The translations under genes and the position numbers were made by a program. 64,000 nucleotides of DNA. Origin: Hoplostethus atlanticus. Taxonomy: Eukaryota; Chordata; Actinopteri; Trachichthyiformes; Trachichthyidae. The DNA lies in contig JAXDDX010000013.1 of assembly GCA_034670405.1 (NCBI GenBank), forward strand, positions 1,854,501 through 1,918,500. The letters are read 5' to 3'. This document shows positions 33,656 to 43,502 of this stretch, piece after piece; position 1 is the stretch's first letter; each line of letters begins with the position of its first letter. The notes under the pieces are model-generated. The model saw nothing but the letters and a program-made list of their open reading frames with translations, was not told the DNA's origin and made no database searches.

Positions 33656-34794
33656 GTAATTAATGAATGTTTGAAAAGTTACGGGCAGGTATATTACCAG
33701 GGAAAAAAGACTATAAAAACTGTAAATGTGCAGTTTATTTTAAATTGTCAACTGTAATTACTGTAAAAATGCATTTTAAAATGAACTGCTTTTGCAATGT
33801 CACAGCACCCTTTACAAATGCCATTTATTTCTCTCCACAACGCTGCTCTGTACATATATGGTGTATGACGACTGAGGGAACCAGTTTCACACATTTACAA
33901 TATAAACTCTTATGGAGGAGGCATTTCTCCAGAGAGGTTGCTGGCAATATACTGGTGTCTAGCAGTGGGAATAAACTGCCATGAGAAACAAACCACTGTG
34001 GGACAAATGATGCACCGCTGATGTAACATAACAGACTGCTCAGTAGTATTCACAGCTGTCTAGGAGGAATATCACAATCCCTGGCATGGATTCTGGTATG
34101 GATAGGCTATTGAAGTTCTCCGTGACTGGGAGAAGCCACAGGTGGCGTCCTTGCAGATGGGGAAGGTTGAATTGTCCTTGTGAATCATCCCAGAATGCAC
34201 AATCTCCAATTACTACATTATAATTCACCACCACATCTTTGGCAATTTGCACAAGTGGTTTAATATCAACTGAGTGCCAAATGTGGATTATTGATTTGAT
34301 CCTGCTTGGAAAATAGCCAAGCAATCAATACAGCAGTAGATTTATTACAGGAGACTTCAGGACAAACTAAAGTTATGGAAGTCTGCCAAACAGCTTTCTG
34401 GTTTTGGCTTCACCGTTGTCTAGTAGACACTGCGAGGTGAATCATCTGCGAGGTGTCTACCAGACAACGGCTCATTACCGGTGTGGGGCTTGACACGAAA
34501 AAAGAAATATCATTACTTTCCTTCATTTCCTCCACCACTCGTTATATTATTTTTCCGTTACACCCCCAAAACTGTTTGCACTCTCTCTTCGCCTTTAATT
34601 CCCTCATGATCAGGGTAACTGTTATAATGTTATAATGTTGTTACTGTTGATAATGTTGATGTCAGTACAGGGATAACCGCAGGACAACTCAACTTCAATC
34701 TGATAGGTGATCCATATGGTAAAGGCTAATGTTAATACCAGTAATTCATTACTTCACCTCGTTACCGGGTGAAAAAAGTATTCACATTACCGCA
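33656..34794. other. Region upstream of syt10, no gene seen
   Basis: No coding sequence recognised. It contains a short hairpin with internal direct repeat at 34,413-34,470. The sequence just upstream of the CpG-rich block may hold distal promoter elements of syt10. Confidence 0.4.
34413..34470. repeat. Short hairpin with internal direct repeat
   Basis: Arms 34,413-34,430 and 34,453-34,470 are complementary at 17 of 18 positions. The 10-base unit CTGCGAGGTG occurs twice in direct orientation across the loop and right arm. It is too small to assign to a transposon family. Confidence 0.8.
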
Positions 34795-35130
34795 CCCACC
34801 CGTCGCGGCTCATAATGGCACACAGATGCGCATCGCTATGTAAGGGCTGGACTGACGCGTCCCCGGCCGCCTGTACTTCAAACGCAGGGAGCGCGCCTGG
34901 GCCAGTCGCGTCGGGTTTGCGCAGCGGGTATGGACCATAGCTGTCTGGCGTGGAGAGGCTGCCCTCCGCGGCGCGTAGACGTGCCCAAATGAACCGCCGC
35001 CATCCTGGCTCCTCCGGCGTGCAATGGCTTAACAGGAGAGACATGAGTGTCCGGACGGAGGACAGCATCAGCTTGTGCCAACGGGCTCTCCAAATCGTCA
35101 CGGAACTTTGTCTTGCGGGGCATGTCGACC
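34795..35130 (+). promoter_or_regulatory. syt10: CpG-rich putative syt10 promoter and 5' leader
   Basis: The base composition changes sharply from AT-rich to GC-rich with many CpG dinucleotides (for example GACGCGTCCCCGGCCGCC and CCTCCGCGGCGCGTAGACG) and returns to AT-rich DNA after the first coding exon. No TATA box is evident, as is common in CpG-island promoters. If this block is transcribed, the leader carries short upstream open frames: ATG at 34,826 (six codons), ATG at 34,930 (ending 34,992) and ATG at 35,023 (three codons). The exact start of transcription cannot be placed. Confidence 0.65.
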
Positions 35131-35190
35131 GGGAGAAATGCGCGGATATATTCCCCCTGGAGAGCAGCATACCAGGTAAAGGAAACGCAG
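35043..35190 (+). CDS. syt10: syt10 coding exon 1
   Basis: Encodes residues 1-49: the luminal N-terminus with Cys12, Cys23 and Cys33. I chose the ATG at 35,043 (G at -3) because it gives the family start (MS.., then EDS..LCQRAL). An in-frame ATG at 34,989 would add 18 residues not expected from mammalian relatives. Two donors fit phase 1: CAG/GTAAAG at 35,176 and CAG/GTAAAT at 35,191. The second is used here because it gives the same length as the human protein between the FP pair and the first residue before the membrane span. Confidence 0.9.
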
Positions 35191-38100
35191 GTAAATAGGA
35201 TGAAATCATCATTTTTCTTCTCTCCCTAAATCCCCATTTGAAGTGAGTTTCCTCTGTTTCTTTGACGCCAGGGACTAGTAGTTACAGAGTGATGTATGCA
35301 GTAAGTTCGTCGAAAAGGTAGCTCAACTTTTTTCCCTTACTTTTTCAAACTTAATTGCACCACAGGTGGTTTGATGTGTTTGTATCGTGTGTACCTGTTG
35401 TGAGAGTGTGTGTGTCGGGTTATTGCTAAGAGCTCAAAACTGCACCCTGCTCTAATCCAGACTGGTGAAACGGCAACAGGTGGAAGATGGACACAGACAC
35501 AGAACTCATTCCTGTTGCTTTCAGCCTTTCACCTTAAAGCCTTGGGTTTAACCTCGATGTCTGTGTGGTGAATTTGTTTTTAAATTGTTTTTAAATCACA
35601 ATACTAATATAGGCTGCACTAAACTCCCTTTTACCTGATGTACAGTCTGTGCAAACTGAATCTGAATAGTAATGTGAAAAGGAAATGTCCTGATGATCAT
35701 TCTGCCAGTGAGCATGTGATTCTCTTGATGCTGTGGCTCCTTGAATGAGGCTGTGTGACTTCAGATCGTCCTGCCTTAACAAACCGGTGCATATGCTGCC
35801 TCCTCTTTCTTACAGCTTGCTTTCTCTCCTCTTTTCTCCCTCTCCCTTGCTTGTCTGTCTGTCGTATTTTGTCCCTCGCTCTCCCTTGCTTGCTCGACCT
35901 CTCTCTTTCTGTGTATCTGTCTCCTCTTCCTCTACGGCTCTCTCTGTCTGGTTACTTGTAGATATCTCTATTAGTCTCCTTGCTGTGGTCGTGGGTTTCT
36001 GTGGCCTCGCCCTGTTGGTAGTCTCTCTCTTTGTCTTTTGGAAGCTGTGCTGGCCCATTTGGAGGAGCAAGGCTCTGTCAGCCCACACTGAAAATGGCCT
36101 TCACGTCGGTCTCCCGGAGGCGCCTTCACCCATCCCTCCACCCGTCACAGAGACTAAAGTGGTGGAGGTGAAGAAACAACCCCCGGAAGTGAAGGTGAAT
36201 GGACGGAGCACCGTGAAGCTCCTGGAGGCAGCTATGAAGATCAGCCAGACGTCTCCGGATATCCCTGCCGAGGTGCAGATGGCCCTGAGGGAGAAGCTCA
36301 GCCAGCAGGCCAAGATCCAGAGGCAGACCACCGAGCCCACCTCCTCCTCCAGGTACCCTGACCTGAGCCCCAGCACAGTCCCTCTATACAGGACATAATG
36401 TGTAATGATGAAAAGCAATTCAAACGCAAAAGCAATTCAAATGCACATTGTGCTTACAATTACAGTACAATGGTAACTGTTTATGAGCCATTTGTATGAG
36501 AAATTGCCACTCTGACTGTGATTTGTTTTTCCCTACCACTACTAGGCTATGTACATATACAAATGCTGCTTACATAACACAAGAACTGTCATGACAGTTT
36601 GTGACAATATGTGGCCAATGTCCTGGAGGTGGCTTGACACGTGTCATGTAGAGATTGAGATAGGGATTGGCCAATGACCTTGAAATGGCACGGCACGTGT
36701 TGTGTTGTGTTGTCTTGTGTTGTCTTGTGTTGTGTGTCAGGGAAGTGCTCTGACTGACCTGAAGGAACACTTCCTGTCGGGCATATCTCCACACGCCAGC
36801 TTAAGACCTATAATCACTCAAGGCACTGGGCGTGCACGTGAGTCAAGCTGCCATGGTAACGCTGGAAAGCAACGCCAGTAATTAAACAATCAGCTCTACT
36901 CTTGTTTTCCAAGACTGTGTTTTAAACGAGAACATCCATAATTAGCATTGCTGAGGGGAGGGCTGTCATGCTGCAAGGTCCATTCTAGTGAGACACACTA
37001 AGCAGCTGCGCTCTTTTTCTAAGAGGGGGCCATTATTGACACTTGCTTTACTTTGTCATTAGACATATTAATGCAAGTATATTAGTTCTTCATGAATTAC
37101 ACACCGACCAGGGCCACAGAAAGGGCATGTTACAGATCGTCACACCTGCCTTCTCCATCCTTCCACCAGTTCTTTGGCCACTGATTATTGATTTTCACCG
37201 AAAAAAAGAGGGTTTTATCTCTGGTGTTAGCAGTTGCTTTACAAAAAAAAGTCAAGTGGGTTGAGTGTGTATTGTGGTATAAAGAGGATTAGAGCATTTA
37301 GATAAGAACAAGGTAGCAGCAAATGAGCAAACTTCTCTTTAGTTGTTGAGGGGCTGTAGTAGCGGTAGTAATGCTGAAGTGGGAGCAAGAAAAGAAGCTG
37401 CTGAGTGAGGAATTGGAGACAGATATCCACTCAAACTGCTATAATTGCAGCATTAATCACATTGTTCTTAACAGTTTGTAAAGTATTAATTTGAGTGGCT
37501 AATATGTTCTAATATATCAGGCAGTGCCATTTTCCTTTTAGTTTTGAGCTTTCCCTTAGACCACCTATATTCAAGCTGCTATTACAATACTTCAACATAG
37601 TGTTTAATTTGCAGGGGTTGCTTCCTGTGCCCTATCATTTGTGCCATGGCCGTCAGATTACTGTGATTGTCTTACTGTCAGAAATGAGTGCCAGTTGCTA
37701 GGTGACAACGTTGGTGAGTGAAGTACAGCCGTGGTTTTCTCAAAAGATGGATCCACCGTCATTTAATGCAACTTGGCTGAGAGACTTTTAGATAATTGTC
37801 GATTCCAAGAAATCCATTCCGATAATCTTCGTAAGAGTAAGTGCTGAAGAAGTCTTCTCACATTCAAAACCATGGTATGTGACAGAAATAAATCCTTTCA
37901 AATAGAGAAAATTCTGCACTTTGCTTTTTTGATATGAACACTTGGATTTTATGGATTTTATAATTTAGTGGATTAAACAAAAGTGGTGTTATGCCAGAGC
38001 ACCGTGTTAGATTGCCTTTTAACTCAGTCCACCATAAGCGACAGGTTCCACTGAGCTTCATACTATGAGGCATTGTGCTTTTATTTTAGATGGAGTTCTC

Positions 38101-41100
38101 TCCTGACAAACCATTAGTGCACACCAGAATGAAGGCATATAACCGGCACTTAAGACATTTACCAGATGCCCTCTACCCTTTTCAACAGGCACAATTCATT
38201 CCGCCGCCACTTGCCTCGTCAGATGAATGTCACCAGTGTTGACTTCAGCATGGACACACTGCCTATCCGCCAGTCTTCTACAGTAAGCATTGGAAGAATA
38301 AAACCTGAACTCTACAAACAGAAGTCTGTGGACTCAGAGGACGGGGCTACAGAGCCGGTGGAGACTTGCGGAAAGCTCAGTTTCTCACTGCGCTACGACT
38401 ATGAGGAGCAGGCTTTGGTGGTGAGGATCCTCAAGGCCTTGGACCTGCCCGCCAAGGACTTCACAGGCACCTCCGACCCCTACGTGAAGATCTACCTGCT
38501 GCCAGAGAGGAAAAAGAAGTTCCAGACGCGTGTCCACCGCAAGAACCTGAACCCCATGTTTGACGAGACCTTCTGTTTCCCTGCGGCGTACGATGAGCTT
38601 TGCAACCGCAAGCTGCACTTCAGCGTCTACGACTTTGACCGCTTCACCAGCCACGATATGATCGGTGAGGTGGTGGTGGACAACCTCTTTGAACTCTCTG
38701 ACCTCTCCAGGGAGGCGGTGGTGTGGAAGGACATTCACACGGCGACCACAGTGAGTAGGCCTTCACACTAACATGCTGCCGAATCCTCGTGTCCCCTCAT
38801 GTACTCTCATGTACGTGGGTAGTCTTGCTGTGTGAGAATGTTACAGTGTACTTGTGCATGGTCATTGAGGAGGAAGAGGTGACAAAATGGACCTTGGGTT
38901 TCTTAGCAAGAGCCTTTTATGAAACTGAATAACTTCTGAAGGCTTGAATTCATCAACACCCTTCACAATAGTGGTAGGTGGAACGGATTGCATAATTCAA
39001 ATGCTCTGGGAAATGTATTCTTCAGCGAAGCACCCACATGCATTTGCCAAAAACTGATATTATACTACAGACATAAATATAGCAACAGAGACTTAAATCG
39101 TCCAATTCTCAAACACTAAAGCAACTATTTAAAACAATCAGGGTGTCTCTTCTTCTTTCCTTTCCACAAAGAAAACACGGTAGGTGCTCTCCCAGAATGT
39201 TAACACCTACATGAATACCACTAATCACAGTTTACTCAACACCCTTCTGCTTTGTTCATGAGCGTTTCTGCTGTGTCGTGGTGTTAAGGTTCAGATTAGC
39301 TTCTCCGGGCTGTATTGTTAAAAACTACAGACTCTATATTCATCATTGAATAGAGTCTGATCATTGAGACAATACTCTTTCTCCTCAACAATCCTTGATG
39401 GGGTTTGTCTTCTTTTCTTCCACACAGAAAACTCTTTCTAAAAGGCAATTAAAGTACATGCATACGTCAGCCTGTGTATGTTTGGCTTGCTTGTGTACTG
39501 GGATCTCTAGTGTGAAGATTGTTTTTTCTTCTTATCATCAAAGTGGAGACCAGTAAAGACCTCAGTTTAATCTGTAAGCATCTTGTTGTGTGGATAAACC
39601 TGAGGACAGCTTTAGGTAGTTAGTACGAGTCCCTCATTTATTCAGCTGTTCCTTCTGCTTTGGATGTATATGTCAGGCCAGAGCATTTAAAATGAACAAC
39701 ATGTTCTCTGTTGTCTTCTTATTTTCTCCTCCAGGAGAGTGTGGACCTAGGAGAGATCATGTACTCATTGTGCTACCTCCCCACAGCAGGGAGAATGACC
39801 CTGACAGTCATCAAATGCAGGAACCTCAAAGCCATGGACATCACAGGCTCTTCAGGTAACTCGACAGCAAATCAGAAGGCTCACATGAAAAACACTGCCT
39901 GGGCCACTTTGTTGAGACCAAGCAACATGTGGCCACTTTAGAGTGCAATGAACAGAGCGAGAGAGGGCGCAGGGCAGTGAGAAGAAGTTACTGAAAATAT
40001 TGCTTGCTGTCAGAATATGGTGGTTTATATCTTAAATGTCCTCAGAGTTCAAGTATAGACTAGACTACATTTACAAAGATTACACCATTGGTATTTTTAC
40101 AGTCTTTGCTGATTTCATCCTCATCAATATTTCACTATATTTTGGACAAATATACAAACAACCCAATTCCTGTAAATGACACTGAACATGTCCCACAGAC
40201 CCCTATGTGAAGGTTTCCCTACTATGTGATGGACGGAGGTTAAAGAAGCGAAAAACAACCACCAAGAAAAGCACACTCAACCCAGTGTACAATGAGGCCA
40301 TCATCTTTGACATTCCCCCAGAGAACGTGGAGCAAGTCAGTCTCTCTATCGTGGTGATGGATTATGATCGGTGAGTTAAACTACATGGTTCAGGACACTG
40401 TTGTTGTTTTTTGTCATTTAAGGAACACTCATTTAAGGAAATTTTACATTGACATTTGGATGTTTGGAGTTGAGCCTTCAGCCAATTCATATGTACGTAG
40501 TGGTAGAATATCACGACAGAGAAAAGGAAACACAACTTAACTTAATCAGCAATTCAAATCATAAAATCAAACAGACTCCAGCAGGCAGCACAACTAATTG
40601 GACTGCTCTTAGAAGCCAATTATCATTTTGTGGTTTGGAACTATTTCATCAAAACACATTCAACTTTATTCATGTTTTTTGTATCTTTTTAAGATTACTG
40701 ACAGCTTTACATTCAAATGTGCATCCAAATGTTTGTGTGCGTGCGCACACTAACAGGGTCGGACACAACGAGGTGATTGGTGTGTGTCGCACTGGGCCAG
40801 ACGCTGAGGGTCTTGGACGAGATCACTGGAATGAAATGTTAGCTTACCCGCGGAAGCCCATCACACACTGGCATGCTCTGGGAGAGGTAGAGGCCCGCTC
40901 TTTTTTTCCTACATGTAAAATAACCTATAATGCATGCATGGGGATGATATATAGCCCTAATTATCAATATGTCAGCTGTGGTCAAAACATCACAAACTCC
41001 AAGAAATCAGGTCAGATTTGGAAAACGCTTTTAACATAGATCACAAAATCAGTTCTACAAACATTTCTTAGAGGCGGAGCTGCTCTGGAGGCAGAAATAA

Positions 41101-41516
41101 ACAAGAAATTAGTTCAATCTCAATGGGCGGAGCCAAAGAACCACAGTTTTTCTGGCTATGTTAGACTGAAGACCAGTTTCTTCTTTGCTATTCAAGTTTG
41201 TCAGCCAACTTGCACTCCAAAAAACTGTGGTCCTTTGGCTCCTCCCATCGAGGCTGAACTCAAACAATGAGGCAGCTCTGCCTATAAGATATATTTGTAA
41301 CTACAACTCCAATCTCCCGATTTTGGATATTTATTTTCATAGTGTAAATAGTGTTGTGTTGTTCTCCTGCGCTATGTGTAAGTTCCTTCATTTTCAATGT
41401 TAATGAACTTAATGTATTAGGTTTTGTGTTATTTTGACTTGCAGTGGCCTGGAAGAGCAGCAAGTTTTGAGAGTCAAGGTTCCTGTCCTTCACCTAAACC
41501 TCCACAGACACCCTGA
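35043..41516 (+). CDS. syt10: Synaptotagmin-10, seven coding exons (531 aa)
   Basis: Joined coding exons: 35,043-35,190; 35,962-36,352; 38,189-38,750; 39,735-39,855; 40,199-40,370; 40,757-40,886; 41,445-41,516. All introns are GT/AG and the phases agree. Synaptotagmin-10 is a vesicle-anchored calcium sensor for regulated exocytosis. In mammals it is linked to activity-dependent IGF-1 secretion by neurons. The product has Cys12, Cys23 and Cys33 in the short luminal end (the disulphide dimer cluster of the Syt3/5/6/10 group), a membrane span at about 54-76, a linker, C2A at about 240-363 and C2B at about 372-508. C2A calcium ligands D270, D276, D328, D330 and D336 are all present. C2B has D402, D408, D462, D464 and E470. 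The WHXL motif is W503-L506. Human SYT10 is 523 aa. The TM flank, the RRHLPRQM segment and the C-terminal GSCPSPKPP separate it from Syt3, Syt6 and Syt9. The gene appears intact. Confidence 0.96.
35962..36352 (+). CDS. syt10: syt10 coding exon 2
   Basis: Encodes residues 50 (split) to 180 (split). It holds the membrane span ([19 protein letters not shown] onward), the juxtamembrane WKLCWPIW with possible palmitoylation cysteine, and the linker ending EPTSSS. The acceptor TTGTAG precedes 35,962 and follows a very long pyrimidine tract (about 35,800-35,950). The donor AG/GTACCC is at 36,353. Residue Asp50 and Arg180 are completed across the junctions. Confidence 0.95.
36353..38188 (+). other. 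syt10: syt10 intron 2, with possible conserved block
   Basis: An intron of 1,836 bases. It holds a (TGTTG)n-like tract at about 36,697-36,738. A repeat-free block at 36,790-37,170 contains a CACGTG core (in GTGCACGTGAGTC), AGTAATTAAAC and CCATAATTAGC motifs. That block is a reasonable place to look for an intronic enhancer, though no comparison was possible. Confidence 0.5.
38189..38750 (+). CDS. syt10: syt10 coding exon 3 (C2A domain)
   Basis: Encodes residues 180 (split) to 367, including [12 protein letters not shown], the [17 protein letters not shown] block typical of this subgroup and the complete C2A domain. Calcium loop 1 reads DFTGTSDPY. Loop 3 reads [10 protein letters not shown]. 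Acceptor CAACAG before 38,189; donor ACA/GTGAGT at 38,751, phase 0. Confidence 0.97.
39735..39855 (+). CDS. syt10: syt10 coding exon 4
   Basis: Encodes residues 368-407 plus one base of Asp408: the start of C2B ([20 protein letters not shown], then [11 protein letters not shown]). Acceptor TCCAG before 39,735; donor CAG/GTAACT at 39,856. Confidence 0.97.
40199..40370 (+). CDS. syt10: syt10 coding exon 5
   Basis: Encodes residues 408-465 (both ends split): the middle of C2B with [12 protein letters not shown], the polybasic [12 protein letters not shown] strand (lipid and AP-2 binding in the family) and loop 3 MDYDR. Acceptor CCACAG before 40,199; donor CG/GTGAGT at 40,371. Confidence 0.97.
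40757..40886 (+). CDS. syt10: syt10 coding exon 6
   Basis: Encodes residues 465 (split) to 508: the end of C2B ([27 protein letters not shown]) and the WHXL motif. Acceptor AACAG before 40,757; donor GAG/GTAGAG at 40,887, phase 0. If this weak donor were read through, the frame would continue into intron sequence and stop at 41,037-41,039. Confidence 0.94.
41071..41284. mobile_element. Inverted-repeat MITE in syt10 intron 6
   Basis: The left part (GGCGGAGCTGC, then GGGCGGAGCCAAAGAACCAC followed by AGTTTTT) is matched on the opposite strand by the right part (AAAAACTGTGGTCCTTTGGC, then GGCAGCTCTGCC). The two arms cover most of the 214 bases, so the element folds back on itself. It has no open frame. 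The family is not assigned. Confidence 0.75.
41445..41516 (+). CDS. syt10: syt10 coding exon 7 and stop
   Basis: Encodes the C-terminal 23 residues 509-531: [20 protein letters not shown] then QTP and TGA. This short last exon is too small to be found by open-frame length. Acceptor TTGCAG before 41,445. The end of mammalian SYT10 matches closely, which confirms both the exon and the paralogue. Confidence 0.93.
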   Translation, partial: WPGRAASFESQGSCPSPKPPQTP

Positions 41517-41551
41517 GGACCACAGGCGCTAACATCACCCCCACCCCCCAT

Positions 41552-41557
41552 AATAAA
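41552..41557 (+). terminator. syt10: Proximal poly(A) signal of syt10
   Basis: AATAAA lies 36 bases past the stop codon. It is followed by a GT-rich stretch (GGTTTGTTCGTTC) at a suitable distance for cleavage. A second-choice ATTAAA is at about 41,620. Confidence 0.55.
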
Positions 41558-41559
41558 AC

Positions 41560-43033
41560 ACAGGTTTGTTCGTTCAGAAGTTGTACTGCCAATTAGTCTC
41601 CCGTGAGAACATTGTATGAAAATTAAAGTCACTCTGTCATAAGATAAGAAGAAGGCTGTACTGAAATTGTTTTCATTATTTTTTTACTCAAGTGCTCTAC
41701 AGAGCTAGCTATGCACAGCACTTATTGTCATTATCCGTAATGTCTTGTATATTCAGTAAAGTACTTGTTTTTTATACATCTACTTTGAAATGCATACTTG
41801 CCACTCAAGAATTTTACAGAAAAATGTCACATATATTTGTCAAACTTTATTTATACTTTAAACTTATATTTGTCAGACCCCGTGAACGGTAGGAGTGGTG
41901 CACGATGTCCTTTGTGATACACTTTTGGCTAGAAAATATTTCAACCTTTCCAGTATTCACAGCAACATTTTTTGGCCCGATACAGCTCTATTGTCAGTTA
42001 GCATTTTCATCTGAAATGGCACAATGTTAAAGGGCTAAGCTGCTCAGCGCCAAGACAGTTGGCCTCATGAAAATAGTCCATAATCCAATGAGTTGTGATC
42101 CAGGTTGTGGCCACAGAAAGAAGGTAATTTAGCATCTCAAAGGGCTGAGTAAATGTCTCTGAAAATCCATCACTCATAACCTGCACATTATGTATACAAC
42201 CAACCACTAACCAGCCATTGTTACTTGATTAGAGTAGTGAACAGGATATTCAGACAGAGCAACTGTAGCCAGCCGATGCATGTAGCAAAGTAAATATGTA
42301 CCACAGACAAACAACTTGCAGTCAATACAAAGTCTCCGAAATAGGTCCGAGGTCCGAAAATAACCTTAACCTTAAGTAATTGGATTGGAGAAAAATAAGA
42401 CCAAGATTTAATGTACAACAACTTTCCCTCAACAATTCAGGAAATTTAAACACATGATAGAAAACACTTTGAGAAGAAGCTTTTGTGATATGTCAACAAG
42501 CAACGGCTTTAACTCTTACACTTCTCTGCTCCTGCCCAGGTTGAAGAAGTTGCATCAAGCTCAGACTTCAGTCATTTATATTGTGGATATTTTTACATTG
42601 CATTAAGCCATATGAAATTAAGTTTAGTGCTTCTAAACTATCACATTAGCCTCTTTCAGACATACAGTTTGGATATTTTCCAGAGAATCAGGTCCGCACT
42701 TTAACCATAGTTGCCCTTCCACACATATATAGCACACCAGAGGAGAATATCCGTTTCGGATGCGTTCACAACAACAGAAAATACTCCGGTTAGTTCAGGC
42801 AAGGGGCGGGGCTTGGGTAGAGTGTGCGGGAGAAAGGACACAAAAACTCGCTCTCAGTGGCCGTTTTTGCGTTGATGTCAATACTAAATGTGGTTAGACG
42901 TATCCGCAGTGTCGTTGTCTTCTTTGTCTGATCTAGTTGCCTTCTTCCTCAGCCTTGGATGTTTGTATTATCCCAGTTTCGCGCCAGTCGCATGGTAAAT
43001 ACGTCATCAACACGCCCACTCGCTCGTAGAGTA
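41560..43033. other. syt10 3' flank or extended 3' UTR
   Basis: No coding sequence seen. If the distal poly(A) signals at 44,292-44,302 are used, this stretch is 3' UTR. Otherwise it is intergenic. Confidence 0.4.
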
Positions 43034-43502
43034 TGGCCCAATCCCAATGTCCCCCCTAAAGCCTAAGCCCTGAACCCTCACAGACTTAACTGACGTCACC
43101 TGGTAAGTGCTTGAGTGCGAGAGGCTGCAAGGGCTCGAAATTGTATAAATAGGAATGGGACAGCACTTTGCGACATATCGCGTTACCTTGACGACACCAA
43201 AAAAATGTTATGTACGATTGTGGGTTTGGGACTTTTTATTTTACGTTTTTTACTTTCTTCACCCAGGCTCTTGCCTTACAGAGTGGACGAGAGTTAATTG
43301 TCAATAATCAATTGACTCGTTTTGTCAAAACAGCATCAGCAAGCAAAAATTTAAATAAATGGTTGATGAATAAACATTTGTCCTTCCATTTGTTTACCGT
43401 TTTCACGATTTGACAGTGGGACAGCCCTAAACCCTCGCAGACTTAGCGGGAAGGTGCCTCAAAGTCCGTGAGTCCGTGAGTGTGGACATTGGGATTGGGC
43501 CA
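43034..43502. mobile_element. DNA-transposon MITE with perfect 19-bp terminal inverted repeats
   Basis: The left end TGGCCCAATCCCAATGTCC (43,034-43,052) and right end GGACATTGGGATTGGGCCA (43,484-43,502) are exact reverse complements. Subterminal CCCTGAACCCTCACAGACTT and CCCTAAACCCTCGCAGACTT are direct near-copies. The end sequence resembles IS4EU/ISL2EU-type elements of fish. The target duplication is unclear. The 60-codon open frame inside has no transposase resemblance, so the copy is non-autonomous. Confidence 0.85.

Noticed and set aside
35745..35961. Hydrophobic upstream extension of the frame that holds syt10 exon 2
   Set aside because: It reads like a signal peptide but is the pyrimidine tract of intron 1. 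A good acceptor (TTGTAG) at its end and the family alignment place the exon start at 35,962.
36353..36398. Reading through the exon 2 donor of syt10 to a stop at 36,396
   Set aside because: The donor AG/GTACCC joins exactly to exon 3 to give the conserved [10 protein letters not shown] block, so the extension is intron, although a retained-intron isoform cannot be excluded.
40449..41039. 196-codon frame around syt10 exon 6
   Set aside because: Only 40,757-40,886 matches C2B and is bounded by AG and GT; the flanks are intron sequence.
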